Below are positions 20,740 to 32,249 of a stretch of DNA of 64,000 nucleotides, piece by piece; positions within the stretch are counted from its first letter, which is position 1; each line of letters opens with the position of its first letter. Source of the stretch: Adiantum capillus-veneris (lineage: Eukaryota > Streptophyta > Polypodiopsida > Polypodiales > Pteridaceae); NCBI GenBank assembly GCA_014529385.2, contig CM043970.1:49106398-49170397 (forward strand). The letters run 5' to 3'. Both the position numbers and the translations under genes were made by a program. The notes below the pieces were generated by a model. It was not told where the DNA came from and did not search any database. It saw nothing but the letters and a program-made list of their open reading frames with translations.

Positions 20740-22625
20740 TCATAGGAAAAACACAAGAATTTTCCCAACAATAGAGCATAAGCATGACTTAAGCCATAAA
20801 CCATCATGAAACTCAACTGGATCATATGGTATATAATTCAACCGCCCCAAACTATGTACATTTCCATCTCCACCCGGATCAAATGGCATCTCAATCAATT
20901 GCCCTAGACCATGCATATAAGTGTTTCCTCCTAGATCAAAAGCTAGCTTAACATCCCCTACATCATAGAGTAACAAAAAATCCCATACAACAATAGGTAT
21001 CACTAGATGCTGATAGATCCCTTGTGCAACTGGCTCATCCAATTATTGATCATCAATCAACACGGGTAGGAAGATTGGTAATTCACCTTCACCCCCTCTA
21101 GCATCAAAATTCCGAGCAGGCATATTTGGATACATCAAGTCTCTAGAAAAATCCTCTTCATTAGACGTTTGAGATGCATCAAAAAATATTTCCCTAGTTT
21201 TTATAGGCCCAAAACCCAATAGATCATCATCCAACAACTCCATAAGGTCATCATCAACCACATCTGGATAAACGTGCGTATGAATGAAATCAAATTTCTT
21301 GGTACCCTTTGCATCTATAATTGATAATCCTTCCAAAGCTTCATCCAATAAGCACAAAAGCTCAAGGTCCACTGCTTCAGAAGATTCCTCTATCCCGCAT
21401 ATCTTAGCCTGCAAACTAGGCTTTCCACATATGGTATGCATTCTAGCCACATCTGTTGTAGACTTCTCATCAAGTTTCTCCCCCTCCTCCAAATATCTTT
21501 GAACTTCTGTAGCACAAAGCTCAGCATGCACATTGAAAAATACATCAATTGTCTTGTCCATATCATCGGCACAATGCAACCAATTATATGAAACACCAAG
21601 AGATTGCACTTTTGTGTGCACCCCCTTTGGATAAGCACGATCATTGTGCCATAAAGTGAGCCCTGTGTCACAAACTCTTGATAAAGAAGGAGTTTGCACC
21701 CCCTCTAACTCATCACTTTGCATATCTGCAAACACATACTCTTGCACATCCAAGCCCTTAAAATATGGTATATCCAAACCCTGTAAATCTAATATACACA
21801 AGTCTTGTAGACGCTCGTGCACATCCACACCCTATGAACCCTCATGTGTGTACAGACCCTCTGAATCCTCATGCTTTTCTCGACATTATAAGTCTTCAAC
21901 TTCAACCATTAAAATTGAATCTGCAATTCCAAGCTTTGCATAGACAGCTTGGACAACCTCTTCATGATCCTTATCATGTAATAGCCTATCATCCTCAAGC
22001 AAGCATTCATCAATAGCAGTTTCCAGCATAGCCCCAATCTACCTGCAAACCTTCGCATAGGTATGCATATTAACACATTCCTCATCATCTTCATACATGC
22101 TTTGACCCTAACATTCTCGGATAACTGCATCTTTAAACTCGCTCCAACTATGCATATGTTGTTGTTGAAGCCCCTAAACTCGTTCAAAGAAATTTGGGAT
22201 CACAAACCTGTCGAATTTTAGAATCTTATTCTCTTTTGGCACCCCATGCAACTGCAATTGCTTGTCATAGCACTCCAACTATCTTACTTGATCATAACCA
22301 TCAAAAATCCCCTGGTGATAAAAAAGTGAGTGTTTTGCATTTTCAAGTGCTAATTGTAGCAGGATCTCTTTTTTCCAGTTATCTGATGCTTCAAATTTCC
22401 TATTTTCCATTACTAGCTCCGATACTTTAAAAAATTATGTGTTTTCTTGCCCTTGAAATCCACCCAATTCACTTTTTGCAGACTGCTGCAATTCTCGATT
22501 CTCAATTTTGAAATTGGTACTCAAACATTGATTCACATCCTGCGCTTGACTTGCATACTGTTGCAAAATAGCAGCCATTAACACCATAATCTGATGCATC
22601 TCTTTCTCTTGGCTTGTCCACATGA
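20740..22625 (-). pseudogene. Decayed gag-like ORF of the old A/B element
   Basis: A minus-strand reading with several stops runs from MWTSQEKEMHQIMVLMAAIL (22623) through HGVPKENKILKFDRFVIP and HSWSEFKDAVIREC (about 22240-22110), which resembles the capsid segment of plant gypsy gag. It continues as a 261-codon open stretch (21828-21043). After a TAA, the same frame goes on to 20740. The final part has three imperfect units of about 20 residues: LAFDLGGNTYMHGLGQL, PFDPGGDGNVHSLGRL and PYDPVEFHDGLW. I do not recognise the C-terminal region. It lies between repeats A and B, separated from A by the nested G2. A gag-like N-terminal half is likely; the rest is open. Confidence 0.5.
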
Positions 22626-22671
22626 CTGGCTTCGTCTACGCCGGTCAAGTTCACGTCAGGTTCACCAAAGA

Positions 22672-24830
22672 TGTCAGAGTGCGCGTCTCTCCAAGGTCGA
22701 CCAAGAAAGCGTAGGGCCTCTGGCTATAAACGGAGAAGTAGTCGAGATGCAAACCGAGGGAAACCAGTGCAGTTAAAGGCTGATTTAGTGGTAATAAGAC
22801 AATATAAATATGATTAGAGAGAATTTCACGAGAATATCACTGATCAAAATAGAGGTAATGTTTAAAATCCAACTTAGAAAAGATATTAACACTTAATTGA
22901 GGCTAGTAATCAGAAGATGTTTCCATTATTCATATATATGGAACCCTTGATACAAATCAGTTGCATACGCCAACGTCGGTATGCCTGTTGATTTTAAATC
23001 CCTTATTTAGATATCCCAAAGTTAATGGCTAAACTCCAACTTAACACTAGAATGGTAACCTAACAGGACATAAAAGTGTCCTTTCAGGGTTTTGGGAAAA
23101 ATTTCCAAAACCATAGTAGATCCACTCATTTTGAAAAATACTTTCATGAGCTTATAGTTCAATAACTACTACATATGGGAAAAATGAGAAACTTGTAATT
23201 TTTCTCATCCCTTGGTCACTACAAGCCTCCAAAGTTGATGGACCAGGGCATTTTGCCCAAAACAGCAATTTCTTACGGTTGACTGCATATAAATAAGCGT
23301 GGAGATTTTTGTAGGACATGAGATAAAATGCCCCGTTAACTTCAATGGGTTGGTGACCAAAACATATGGTTGCTTTTACCTCACTAATTTTTTTTTGGGC
23401 AAAAAAAATAGGTACAAAAAAGTTGCATTTTTGCCATTCTGCGGACCTATCATCAAAGTTTCTATAGTCACGCTCAATACAGATACTATATACATGTTTT
23501 CTTAGTTCCCTTTGGGCCTCTGGATTCAAAAGGAGCCATGGAGCATGTCAAAAGGATAATGGATCTCTTACAATTGGAACCTTGGGGGCAATGATAAAGT
23601 GCTAAATACAGCAAACATGAAAAATTGGGTTTAGCATTATGACCTCTAGAAAACCATAGAAACTACTCAATATCTAGCCAAGTTTGTAGTCTATGATTAG
23701 ATATGGTCACTACCTACAAAATACACACAATTGGCATAAGAAACTAGCAATATTGAGAAAGTTATACTTGCTACTCTAAAATGTATCGTATTCTTCAACA
23801 ATCAAAAAACTCAACCATCATCATATACTATGCTATATAGCATATTAGGTCCCCCAAAACTCAAGGAAGATTAGCTTTATGTTATACATTACACTTACAC
23901 AATCAAAATTAAATTTGGATATCAAGATAGATACCAAAAAAATCATAAAAGTGCTAATTTCGGCCAAAAAAACAGGATTATGTAATTCTTGTAAATTGGT
24001 CATAACTTTCAATTTTAACACTTAGCTCTCCCTACAAGCATCAAAACATGTTGAGAACTATGAAGGCCTAACCTCTAGCCATCTAAACCTCACAAACATG
24101 AAGTTTAGAGTGGTATAGTTGCCAAAATTGAAAAAAAATCCAAAAACAGGACCCGTTTTTTCACACAGTTGAGGTTCAAAAATGTTGTGCAAGAGTAAGG
24201 TTAATGGTGAGATCGATACTCAAAAAAAAATGCTAAGTTTTTTTCAGCTCATAAGGCAACTTTGTGGATATATAGCACCTAGAAATTCATTTTCATACTC
24301 TTCAAATAATTCAAGAAAAATGGTTACTTAACAGGACACAAAAGTGTCCAAGGACATAAAAGTGTCCTGTTACCATTCTAGTGTTGAAAAAGATATTAAC
24401 ACTTAATTAAGATATGCAATCAGAAGATATTTCCATTAATCAAATATCTGGAACCCTTGATACAAATCGGTTGCATATGCCAACGTCGGTATGCCTGTTG
24501 ATTTGAAATCCCCTATTCAGATATCTCAAACCCCATGGAAACAACCCACAATCTGCCAAATAAACTTCAACCTCCTAAGACCTGCTCGTACAGTTCTTAT
24601 TCTTTGACTTTCCTCTGATCTTCTCCCCAAAATATTCGCTCCCCAAACTGTCCAAAAAAAACTGCCCCTTAAGCCCCCGTCTTTATTTAGCTTTTGCATG
24701 ATGTGTGTAATCCCCGCTTTTCCCTATTTTTTGGACCCTTCTCATGTGCACCGTCCTTTTTTTAATATTTTTAAAGATTCTATTCTTAGCCTACCTTAAG
24801 CTCCACGACTCAATGTTGGTATTGGTCTCA
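22672..24830. repeat. Repeat B: probable LTR, interrupted by a CACTA-ended insertion
   Basis: Starts TGTCAGAGTGCGCG and matches repeat A in two segments, 22672-23042 and 24386-24830. Only the first internal subrepeat precedes the insertion, and the second follows it. The same orientation as A supports an LTR pair. Confidence 0.65.
23043..24385. mobile_element. Non-autonomous CACTA-like DNA transposon, about 1.34 kb
   Basis: The insertion begins AACACTAGAATGGTAAC and ends with its inverse, GTTACCATTCTAGTGTT. Subterminal AGGACATAAAAGTGTCCT palindromes lie at both ends. The empty site in repeat A reads CAAACTTTAAAAAGATATT; here the left flank is CCAACTT and the right flank GAAAAAGATATT. A 3-base target duplication (TTA/TTG) is possible if the ends are counted from CACTAG. 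CACTA ends and 3-base duplications are features of the CMC/EnSpm superfamily. The interior is AT-rich with only a short unrelated frame and no transposase. Confidence 0.8.
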
Positions 24831-25313
24831 TATTTTCAGTGTTGTACTGGTATGACTCGACTGGCCATATTGGTATGAATGGTACTGACCATATTCCTTG
24901 CAATTGTTTTTGTTGTGTTGTTTGTAGATCTTTTATTCTTTATTGCAGGTAAATTTGCAACGTCAGTGCCAAGCGAATAGGGGCGTCATTACTGTATTTG
25001 ATGCTCTGGTTCACTTGATACTGACCATATTATTTGTCGCTGTGCTTGATTGGTACTGGCCATACTCGAACTAGTATGATTGTCCTGGCCATACTGTAAC
25101 TCATATGATTGGCCTGGCCATACTGGTATGACTGGTACTGACCATATTCCTTGCAATTGTTTTCGTTGTGTTGTTTTCTAGATCTTTTATTCTTTTCATA
25201 TTATTTGTGTCTGGCTGGTAAAATTCAACTGCTGATAACTTGGCATCCAAAGCTTCAATTACCAATCTTTCAACCTGTTTGGCCCTATTTGGAGCCCATC
25301 TTGGTCTAGAAAC
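24831..25313. repeat. TGGCCATACTGGTATGA minisatellite and duplicated segment
   Basis: Units such as TACTGGTATGACT and TGGCCATA recur. A longer segment (GACCATATTCCTTGCAATTG) appears at 24888 and 25139. No gene seen. Confidence 0.75.
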
Positions 25314-26487
25314 TATAACATTTAATGTCCTAGTAACTTGTGTGTAGCGGAAAATAGCATGAACATAGTGAGCATTTCATTAGAATAGCTTCCTAATGAG
25401 AATAACAAGAGTGCTTGGGTGGAGAGAGCAACAAAAAGGATAACACTTAGTTAGATAGCATGAACAATACTTCAAAAGAGAGAAAAATTAAGCTATTGAC
25501 AATATTTGAGGATTGGATTTACATGGAGCTGGGGTCCCCCCTCCAAAAGGCTTTGTATTATGGTTTCGCCCATCAAGAGAGACATTGTACACTACAATTC
25601 TTTGTCCTCCTTCAAGACTAGCTAGTGCAATGAAGATGGAAACTTCATGCACTAAGCAAAACACTTATCAAACACAACATCAATTCCCTCACAGTCTCAG
25701 ACCCAAGACCTCACACACCTTCGAATATGGTGAGAGCTAGCGGGGTATGAGAGTAGATTGAGAGGAAGAAGGAGTATTCTTACGAGAAAGATGTACATCT
25801 CTTCACATGATCACTCATATTAGCATAGCTTAGCTTAGTAATTAGAATGGTAGAGGAGATGAGCATGCATTGAAGCTTGGCTCTTGGTTGGATTTGCATC
25901 ACAAAGCCAAGAGTTGTTGGTGTAGGCCTCCCTTCTCACAAGCTTGGAGTAGGAGATAAGCTTTCCATTAAAGATTGAGAAGGAGAGAGAGGGTCTTCTT
26001 GCTCCACCCATTGATTGTGTGAGTGTGTGTGTGTCAATAATGCCTTGCAAAAATCAGCCCCCTCTCTCTCTCTTGGTCGACCCCGCTGGACCTCCTCAGG
26101 CTTAGCCAATGACAATTAAGTAGCATAAGTGATAGCCTTCTAACATGTTTCCCCCTTTCCCCTTTTGCTAGAGATTTAGGTAATTTAATAATTCAACTAA
26201 AGTCTCATTGGACCCCTTTGCCTCCTGGCCAATAGGAATCAGGCAAGCCATTGGGCTGCTGAATGCTCATTGGTCCCCTTGGGAGACTGTCCAATAGTCT
26301 TCTAGAGAGCTTAATTCCCATTGGTTCTTTTATTAAGTTTTTTTAAATTAATTAAACTAGATTTACTCTAGCCTAATTCTCATTGGTCCACCTCCAAGGC
26401 CATCCAATAGGATTTGAGTACACCTTGTGGGCATCGGGCCTAGGGAGCTGACATGTGTCCCTCTTTCCCCTTGTGCACAAAGGGAGC

Positions 26488-26552
<65 letters not shown>

Positions 26553-26999
26553 TTTCTCTCTCATCCCCTAGTTCTTGGGCTCGCCCCCTCCTATGTAGGG
26601 ATTGACAAAGACTTTTGGGACACGCACAAAGCATCCAATTTTCCCTAATGTTGACCATTGGACACAACCTTTGAATTTTGGAACCTTAGCACTTTGGAAG
26701 TCTTAATGGGATGAACCTTAGGGTCTTTTAAGCCCATAGTTGCACATAGCTCTTTTGCAGATGGCCCCCCCTTTGGATCCCTATTGTCCCTCCTTTGGAT
26801 CCCTACTGTGGCCGGTCTTCTAAGTTAACCAATATTCTACCTTTTTCTCCCCTGGCACTTCCCCATATTAAATGATCAGTTTAACATGAGAAAATCAGTT
26901 AGGAGAATTAGATATTGATTATTATGAAATTACCTCTCTCTTAAAATTATAGTTGTCCTTGACTATGGTGTAGAGAAGATAAAGCATATTCATGAGTAC
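25314..26999 (-). repeat. 3' LTR of gypsy element G3 (about 1.69 kb)
   Basis: Matches 32250-33888 along its full length. The first bases are TATAACATTT against TGTAACATTT in the other copy, so the TG end is mutated. It carries a TG microsatellite expanded to 31 units (26489-26550). A minus-strand purine tract (AAGAAAAAG, about 27000-27009) adjoins its upper edge. Confidence 0.9.
26489..26550. repeat. TG microsatellite in G3 3' LTR
   Basis: 31 TG units; the partner LTR has six (33433-33444). Confidence 0.97.
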
Positions 27000-27299
27000 T
27001 TTTTCTTAGTGGGTAGAGGATCTCTATGTTACGACATCGTTCCACAATGGATGACTAGTCCATTTGGTGCTTGAGAGCTTCAGGCTACGGCAAGCATGTC
27101 TGCACATTAGCCCTATCAATAGTAGAGTAACAAGCTCTACTTGGTGTTCGGGAGACGTCGTCTCCGCAAACTTGATCTAAGCATGCATACTACTTCATTT
27201 TTGTGCACAATAAAGAAAAAGAGAGTCTTATAAGACAAGAAATTTGTTCATTTTTAACATTTGTACATTTGTTTACTCTTGGGAAGCATTGACAAGGTT

Positions 27300-28715
27300 T
27301 AGGTTATCCTTTAATTGTATGCCTTGCATCCATCTAGCATCTTCAAAAGGATAATTCTTAAATTTAATAAAGATATCGTCGGATAGTCTTACCGCCTCTT
27401 AATACCTTGTCTTCATGTTGGAGAATGGACTTGGGTTGCAGCACCTCTTCTTGGTCCTCGAACTCCGGTGGGTCTTCAGTAGTTGGTTCTTGAGGTGGCT
27501 CTCCTTTGTAAGGCTTTAATAGGCTCATATGGAAAGCATTGTGTATGAGCCAGTGATTGGGAAACTTGAGTTGATAGGCCATCTCACTGATTGGCCTAAG
27601 AATCTGGAAGGGACCATAGTACCTTTTTGCTAGCTTGGCATAGTATTTTTGGTGTCTCGTAGGATTCTTGCCTGTTGTGTTCCTTAATCGAGCCTTGGGA
27701 TACTTGAGTAAGACCCAATCATTTTCTTTAAAGGCTTGGGCTCTTCTGTGATTATCAGCAGCAGCCTTTTGCCTTTGCTGTGAGGTAGAGATAGCATCCT
27801 TAATCTTTTGAAAAGATTCTTGTAGGTCTCGGCTATACTCATCTGCAGCGAAGATATTCCCATGTACCTTAAGTAGCAAGGGACTTTTTGATCTTCCCTC
27901 AATTACCTCAAAAGGTGCTTTTCTCGTGGAAGTACGTATAGTGTTATTGTAAGCATACTTCACTAAGGGTAAGTACTTCTCCCATTGGGATCTTTGATCT
28001 ACTTCCGTTACATAGGCTTTTAGTAGATCGAGAATTGTTAGGTTAGCTATTTCACCTTGGCCATCCGTTTGTGGATGATAGGCCGAAGAGAAGTTTAGCC
28101 TTGTCCCTAAATTCTCAAAGAGACCTTTCCAAAAATTACTGGTCATTCTAGGATCTCTATCCGACACTATGGACATTGGCAAGCCATGGTACTTGAAAAT
28201 TTGTGAAATGAAGAGGGTTGCCATTTGATGGGCTTTGATAGTCTTTTTGACAGGTATAAAATGAGCTTGTTTACTAAACCTGTCTACTATCATCCATATT
28301 CCCGTATTCCCATGGATAGACTTAGGAAATCAAAAGATAAAATCCATGGATATGCTCTCCCATGGTGAATTAGGGATTGGCAAGGGTTGAAGCAATCTAG
28401 GTTGCTTCCCTCTATCAAATTTTGTCTTTTTGCATACCACACATTTAGAAACATACTCTTGTATGTTTGATTTCATGGTAGGCCAATAGAATATGTTTCA
28501 ATTCCCTTTAGGGTAGATTGAATCCCTCTATGCCCTGCATAAGGAGGAGCATGAGATTCATACATTACTTTCTCACGGAGTGAGTTAGTAACGCATAGTC
28601 TATTACCATAGAGAAGATAAACATATTGTAAAGTAAATGGTTTCTCTTTCTTCCCTAATGCAAGGGCTGAAATCACATCTCGAAAATTGAGATCAATCGC
28701 ATACTCATCTATCAT
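27300..28715 (-). pseudogene. G3 gypsy integrase with chromodomain remnant
   Basis: The zinc-binding part starts ESHAPPYAGHRGIQSTL (28590) and includes KCVVCKKTK (about 28440). The core has MDFIF, a TGA, then WMIVDRFSKQAHF (first Asp), IVSDRDPRMTSNFW (second Asp) and YHPQTDGQGEIANL (Glu retained where the family has GQTE). C-terminal RYYGPFQILRPISEMAYQL is the GPY/F module, followed by HNAFHMSLLKPYKGE. At the end, SILQHEDKVLRGGKTIRRYL followed by a stop and NYPFEDARWMQ in the next frame looks like a broken chromodomain. The core is open for 309 codons. Confidence 0.88.
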
Positions 28716-28738
28716 TGAAGATAGATCATTGTGAGTTG

Positions 28739-29125
28739 CTATGGAAACCGCATTGAGAGTGCATCGACTACTTGATTATGCTTGCCAACAATGTGAGCAA
28801 TATGAAAATGAAATTGCGAAAGGAAATTTTCCCACCTCATTTGTTTGTTGGAAAGCTTGCTGTGCGTCATGAAGTACTTAAGACTTTGGTGATCCGTTCG
28901 TAGAATGAAAGGAGTCCGCAATAAATATAACTTCCATGAGTCTAAGGCATGTAGAACTGCAAAGAGTTCTTTTTCATATATGCCTAGAGCTTGCTCAACA
29001 AGGTCAAGCCTTCGACTTTCATGGCCTATGGCGTGCCCTTCTTGAAGCAAAACAGATCCAAGGCAATCACCACAAGCATCACATTGGACCTCAAATGGCT
29101 TTGAGAGATTTGGTAGTGTAAGCAC
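28739..29125 (-). pseudogene. G3 RNase H domain
   Basis: KPFEVQCDACGDCLGSVLLQ (first Asp), GIYEKELFAVLHALDSWKLY (Glu), ILRTDHQSLKYF (Asp) and NQVVDALSMRFP (last Asp) give all four catalytic acids of Ty3 RNase H. This domain looks intact. Confidence 0.88.
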
Positions 29126-29143
29126 AAGTTGAGAGATAAGCTT

Positions 29144-30260
29144 TTATTTAAGCTTTTTTAAAGCATTCTTCTCCTTAGCAGACCATGTATACCTAACGCT
29201 TTTCTTTGTTAGGTCATGTAATGGTCCTGCAATTTGTGAGAACTTTTCTATGAAGCATCTATAGTATGCACACATACCTATAAAGCTTCGTATTTCATGA
29301 AGATTCCTTGGTTTAGGCCATCCTTTTATTACCTCTAACTTTGATGGATCCATTTGGATGCCATCTTGAGAGATAATGTGACCTAAATACCGAATCTCTT
29401 GCAAGAAAAATTCATTTTCTTTCGAATAACATAAAGTTTATTCTCTCTTAAAACTTGAAATATTACCTGGAGGTGTTGCTTGTGCCGTCTTTCTTTTGCA
29501 CTAAAAGCACAGGTGAGCAAAATGGAGATGAGCTAGGCCTAACCATGCCCTTCTCAACTAACTCATGCACTTGCCGCATAATCTCCTCTTGTTGAGCTTG
29601 AGAAACTCTATAAGGAGGTTTGTTAGGCGGTGAACTTCCTGGAAGAAGTTCAATTGCATGGTCATCATTACCTCGTTTAGGAGGTAGCTCACAAGGGATG
29701 TCGTCAATAAAAACATCTTGAAACCCCTTGAGAAAATTGGATAACTCTAATTCCTTTTGGTTGCTTTTATTTTCTTTTGTTAAAGCATTAGGTTCATTTT
29801 GAGAATCTTTAACAAAAATCATGTACACGGAAATAGAGCTCTTTATTGACTTGTTGAAAGCTGGTGTATGTACAATGGGGATGGTGTTACCCATTTCCTT
29901 AGCATCTATATACATGTCTTTTTCCCTGAACTTAAAGGAGATTCTCCTTTCAAGAAATTTAACATCAGCAGCCAGGCGGTCAAACCATGGTGTCCCTAGG
30001 ATTACATCCTCATGCTTGAGAGGAGAGATAAAGAAGTCCTCTTTGTCCACATAGCCTTGGACATGAAGCCTCAATTTCCCAATTAAGGGAGTGACTGAAG
30101 CTTCTTGCCCCTTGAAGGCACTGTCTGCGGGTAGGACATCTCCCATCTCGTAGGATTGTATGCCTAGCTTGGTGGCTAACTCCATAGATATAAAATTGTG
30201 AGTAGAACCAGGGTCAAAGAGAATAAAAGCATCATGTTCTCTTACCTTTCCCCAAGCATG
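29144..30260 (-). pseudogene. G3 protease and reverse transcriptase, RT palm deleted
   Basis: ILFDPGSTHNFISMELATKL (about 30210) is the protease site in D-P-G-S form; EDVILGTPWFDRL follows. Then GFQDVFIDDIPCELPPKRG and KPPYRVSQAQQEEIMRQV lead into RT up to SPVLLVQKKDGT (about 29480). Immediately after, the sequence reads KQHLQVIFQVLRENKLYV and then EIRYLGHIISQDGIQMDP (29400). The whole stretch from the VDYR block to YxDD, roughly 130 residues in the family, is absent. The polymerase cannot be functional. Confidence 0.88.
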
Positions 30261-30316
30261 GCATAGAGGAGATCCTTTGTGGTGAGTTTGGTGAGTCTCC
30301 TCCTCTTGGATTTCAA

Positions 30317-31847
30317 CTAAAGAAGCTCTAGGAGGATCTTGGCGGTTGTTCTTTTGGGGACAAGCGCGGTACGCATGCCCTTGTTCGCCGCACTTGAAAC
30401 ACCGGTTATCCTTACGATAACGCTCAAGCTCTTCAGGAGAGAGTTTATTCTTACCTTTGTAAACTCCCTTCTCTTTAGCTTTGTTGGAGTTGCGCTTAGG
30501 AGACTTTTGGACATTTTCCTTCCCCTTAGGCTCATTGGAACCCTTGTTTTCCGGGGGCTTATTATTTCTTTAAACCCCCGTTTGGAAATTGATTCTAGAG
30601 GCCACCATAGTATGGTGTATTACCGCCGATATGGTACGTGGCCTTTGGGAGTTAACATACTCCGCCATTTCTTCGGTTAAGCCCGCACAAAACTGTTGCT
30701 TTTGCTCTCCAAAATCCAACTTTTTGAAGACAGTGGCTTTGAGTTGTAAGTCCCAAAACTTGTCTACATATTTGTGGATGGATTCATTGGGAGAGAGCTT
30801 TAAGCTTCGCCATTCGGTGAGTACTTTGTCTTTGGCATCGGTGGCCAAAAACTGCTTCATAATGGAAGCTCTTAAAGCCTTCCATGTTCGTGGAGCTTCA
30901 CCGTTGGCTACTAGGCTAGACCACCATTGTCTGGCGGAATTTTGAAAGTGCATAGCTACATGGCGTAGCTTAGAGGACTCCGTGAAGCCCTCATCTCCAA
31001 ACGCCGCATCCAATTGTTGGATAAAGGCCAAGACTTTGTCCGTAGCACCAAAGGTACCATCATAGGTAAGGAAAGAGATGCTCTTGCCTCCCTCTTTGAA
31101 CTTCTTGAGCTTGGACGACCTCTTTCATGCGGCATAGGATTTCCTATGGCCTCTTCTTTTTGATGGTTCAAAGGTTGCACCATCACTTTCTTTAGAAGAT
31201 GAATAATTTGACGAAGATGGAGAAGAGGGTGACCTCTTTCTTGCCTTTTTCTTGCCTTGATCTTCATTGTCTTCACCATCACTTTCATAAGAGGAAGAGG
31301 ATGAAGAAGATGGAGAAGAGGGTGTCCTATTTCTCGCCTTTTTCTTCTCTTGATTTTTGTCATCCCTCTTTGAATTATGGTGTGGAGAAGTGTGCGATGG
31401 TCTTCTCCGTTTTGGAGGTGATGGAGAGCATTTAGCTCGTCGTCTTCGTGGATCCATCTCCGCCGAGGTGGTGGGAGACTCACTTCTTTCTCGTTTCTTT
31501 GGTGGAGGCTCTTGAGTTCTCCTTTGGGAAGGAGATGCATCATCAAGAAGTAAATTCTTGAGCCCTTCATATGGATCCTCTTCTTCTTCCCGAATCGGAG
31601 AGAGACCTCTTTTGGAAGTCTCACAAGGAGGCTTCCTAGGTGTTCTCTTGTCATGGTGGGGAGCTTGGAGAATCCCATGAGCATGGAGCTACCGTTGCAC
31701 TTCACTTTGGAGGGATGGATTGCCCATGGCTTGTTGAAGCCTAGAAACAAGATAGTTAACAAGCATCGGGGCATCATTAGTAGGTTGCTCATTAGCAAAA
31801 TCAAAGTTATCAACATTAATTTCACTCTCTTTCCTACTTTTAGTCAT
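30317..31847 (-). pseudogene. G3 gypsy gag
   Basis: Starts MTKSRKESEINVDNFDFANE at 31847, the first ATG after the primer binding site. One in-frame TAG lies near 31690. A basic serine-rich middle (SPSPPKRRRPSHTSPHHN, KKKARNRTPSSPSSSSSS) resembles a nuclear or RNA-binding linker. After a stop near 31125 the capsid domain follows: LAFIQQLDAAFGDEGF, HFQNSARQWWSSLVAN and SIMKQFLATDAKDKVLTEW. The zinc knuckle CFKCGEQGHAYRAC (30401-30360) has all four ligands. It is close to complete apart from the stops and frame changes. Confidence 0.85.
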
Positions 31848-32249
31848 CCTAACAACTTTCAGGTGTACTTTGGCACTTCAAGCCCTAGTTTCTGCTCCTC
31901 TTTACCCCTTTATAAAAATCACTCAAGCTGTTGTACCCATGGCTCGAATACCATTAATTGCAAGGAATAGAAGAGAGGGTCATTCAACACCAAACAGCAT
32001 CGGCTCTTGTCAAGCTTCTAATAGCTCAATAGTGGATAAGCCGTAGGCAAGCCCCGTAGGACTCCACTATTAAGACCATAGCTCTCGACAGTGATGCCCC
32101 GTTAACTGCATGAAGGCAGGCGCACTGCAAGGCTGAAAAATCCCTATTCTACTTACTCACATGCAATTAATAATATCAACCATTTATAGCTAGCTTGAGG
32201 ACCTCCCTTCTTGATCAAGAAAAGAGAAACCTTGTGCTCTGATACCAAT
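31848..32249 (-). other. G3 leader and primer binding site
   Basis: The primer binding site TTGGTATCAGAGCACAAGG lies at 32231-32249 on the minus strand, directly after the LTR end. The remaining 0.38 kb before the gag ATG shows no coding frame. Confidence 0.85.

Noticed and set aside
30956-31825. 289-residue minus-strand frame rich in Leu and Arg
   Set aside because: It overlaps the true G3 gag frame, which carries a plausible start, linker, capsid and zinc knuckle.
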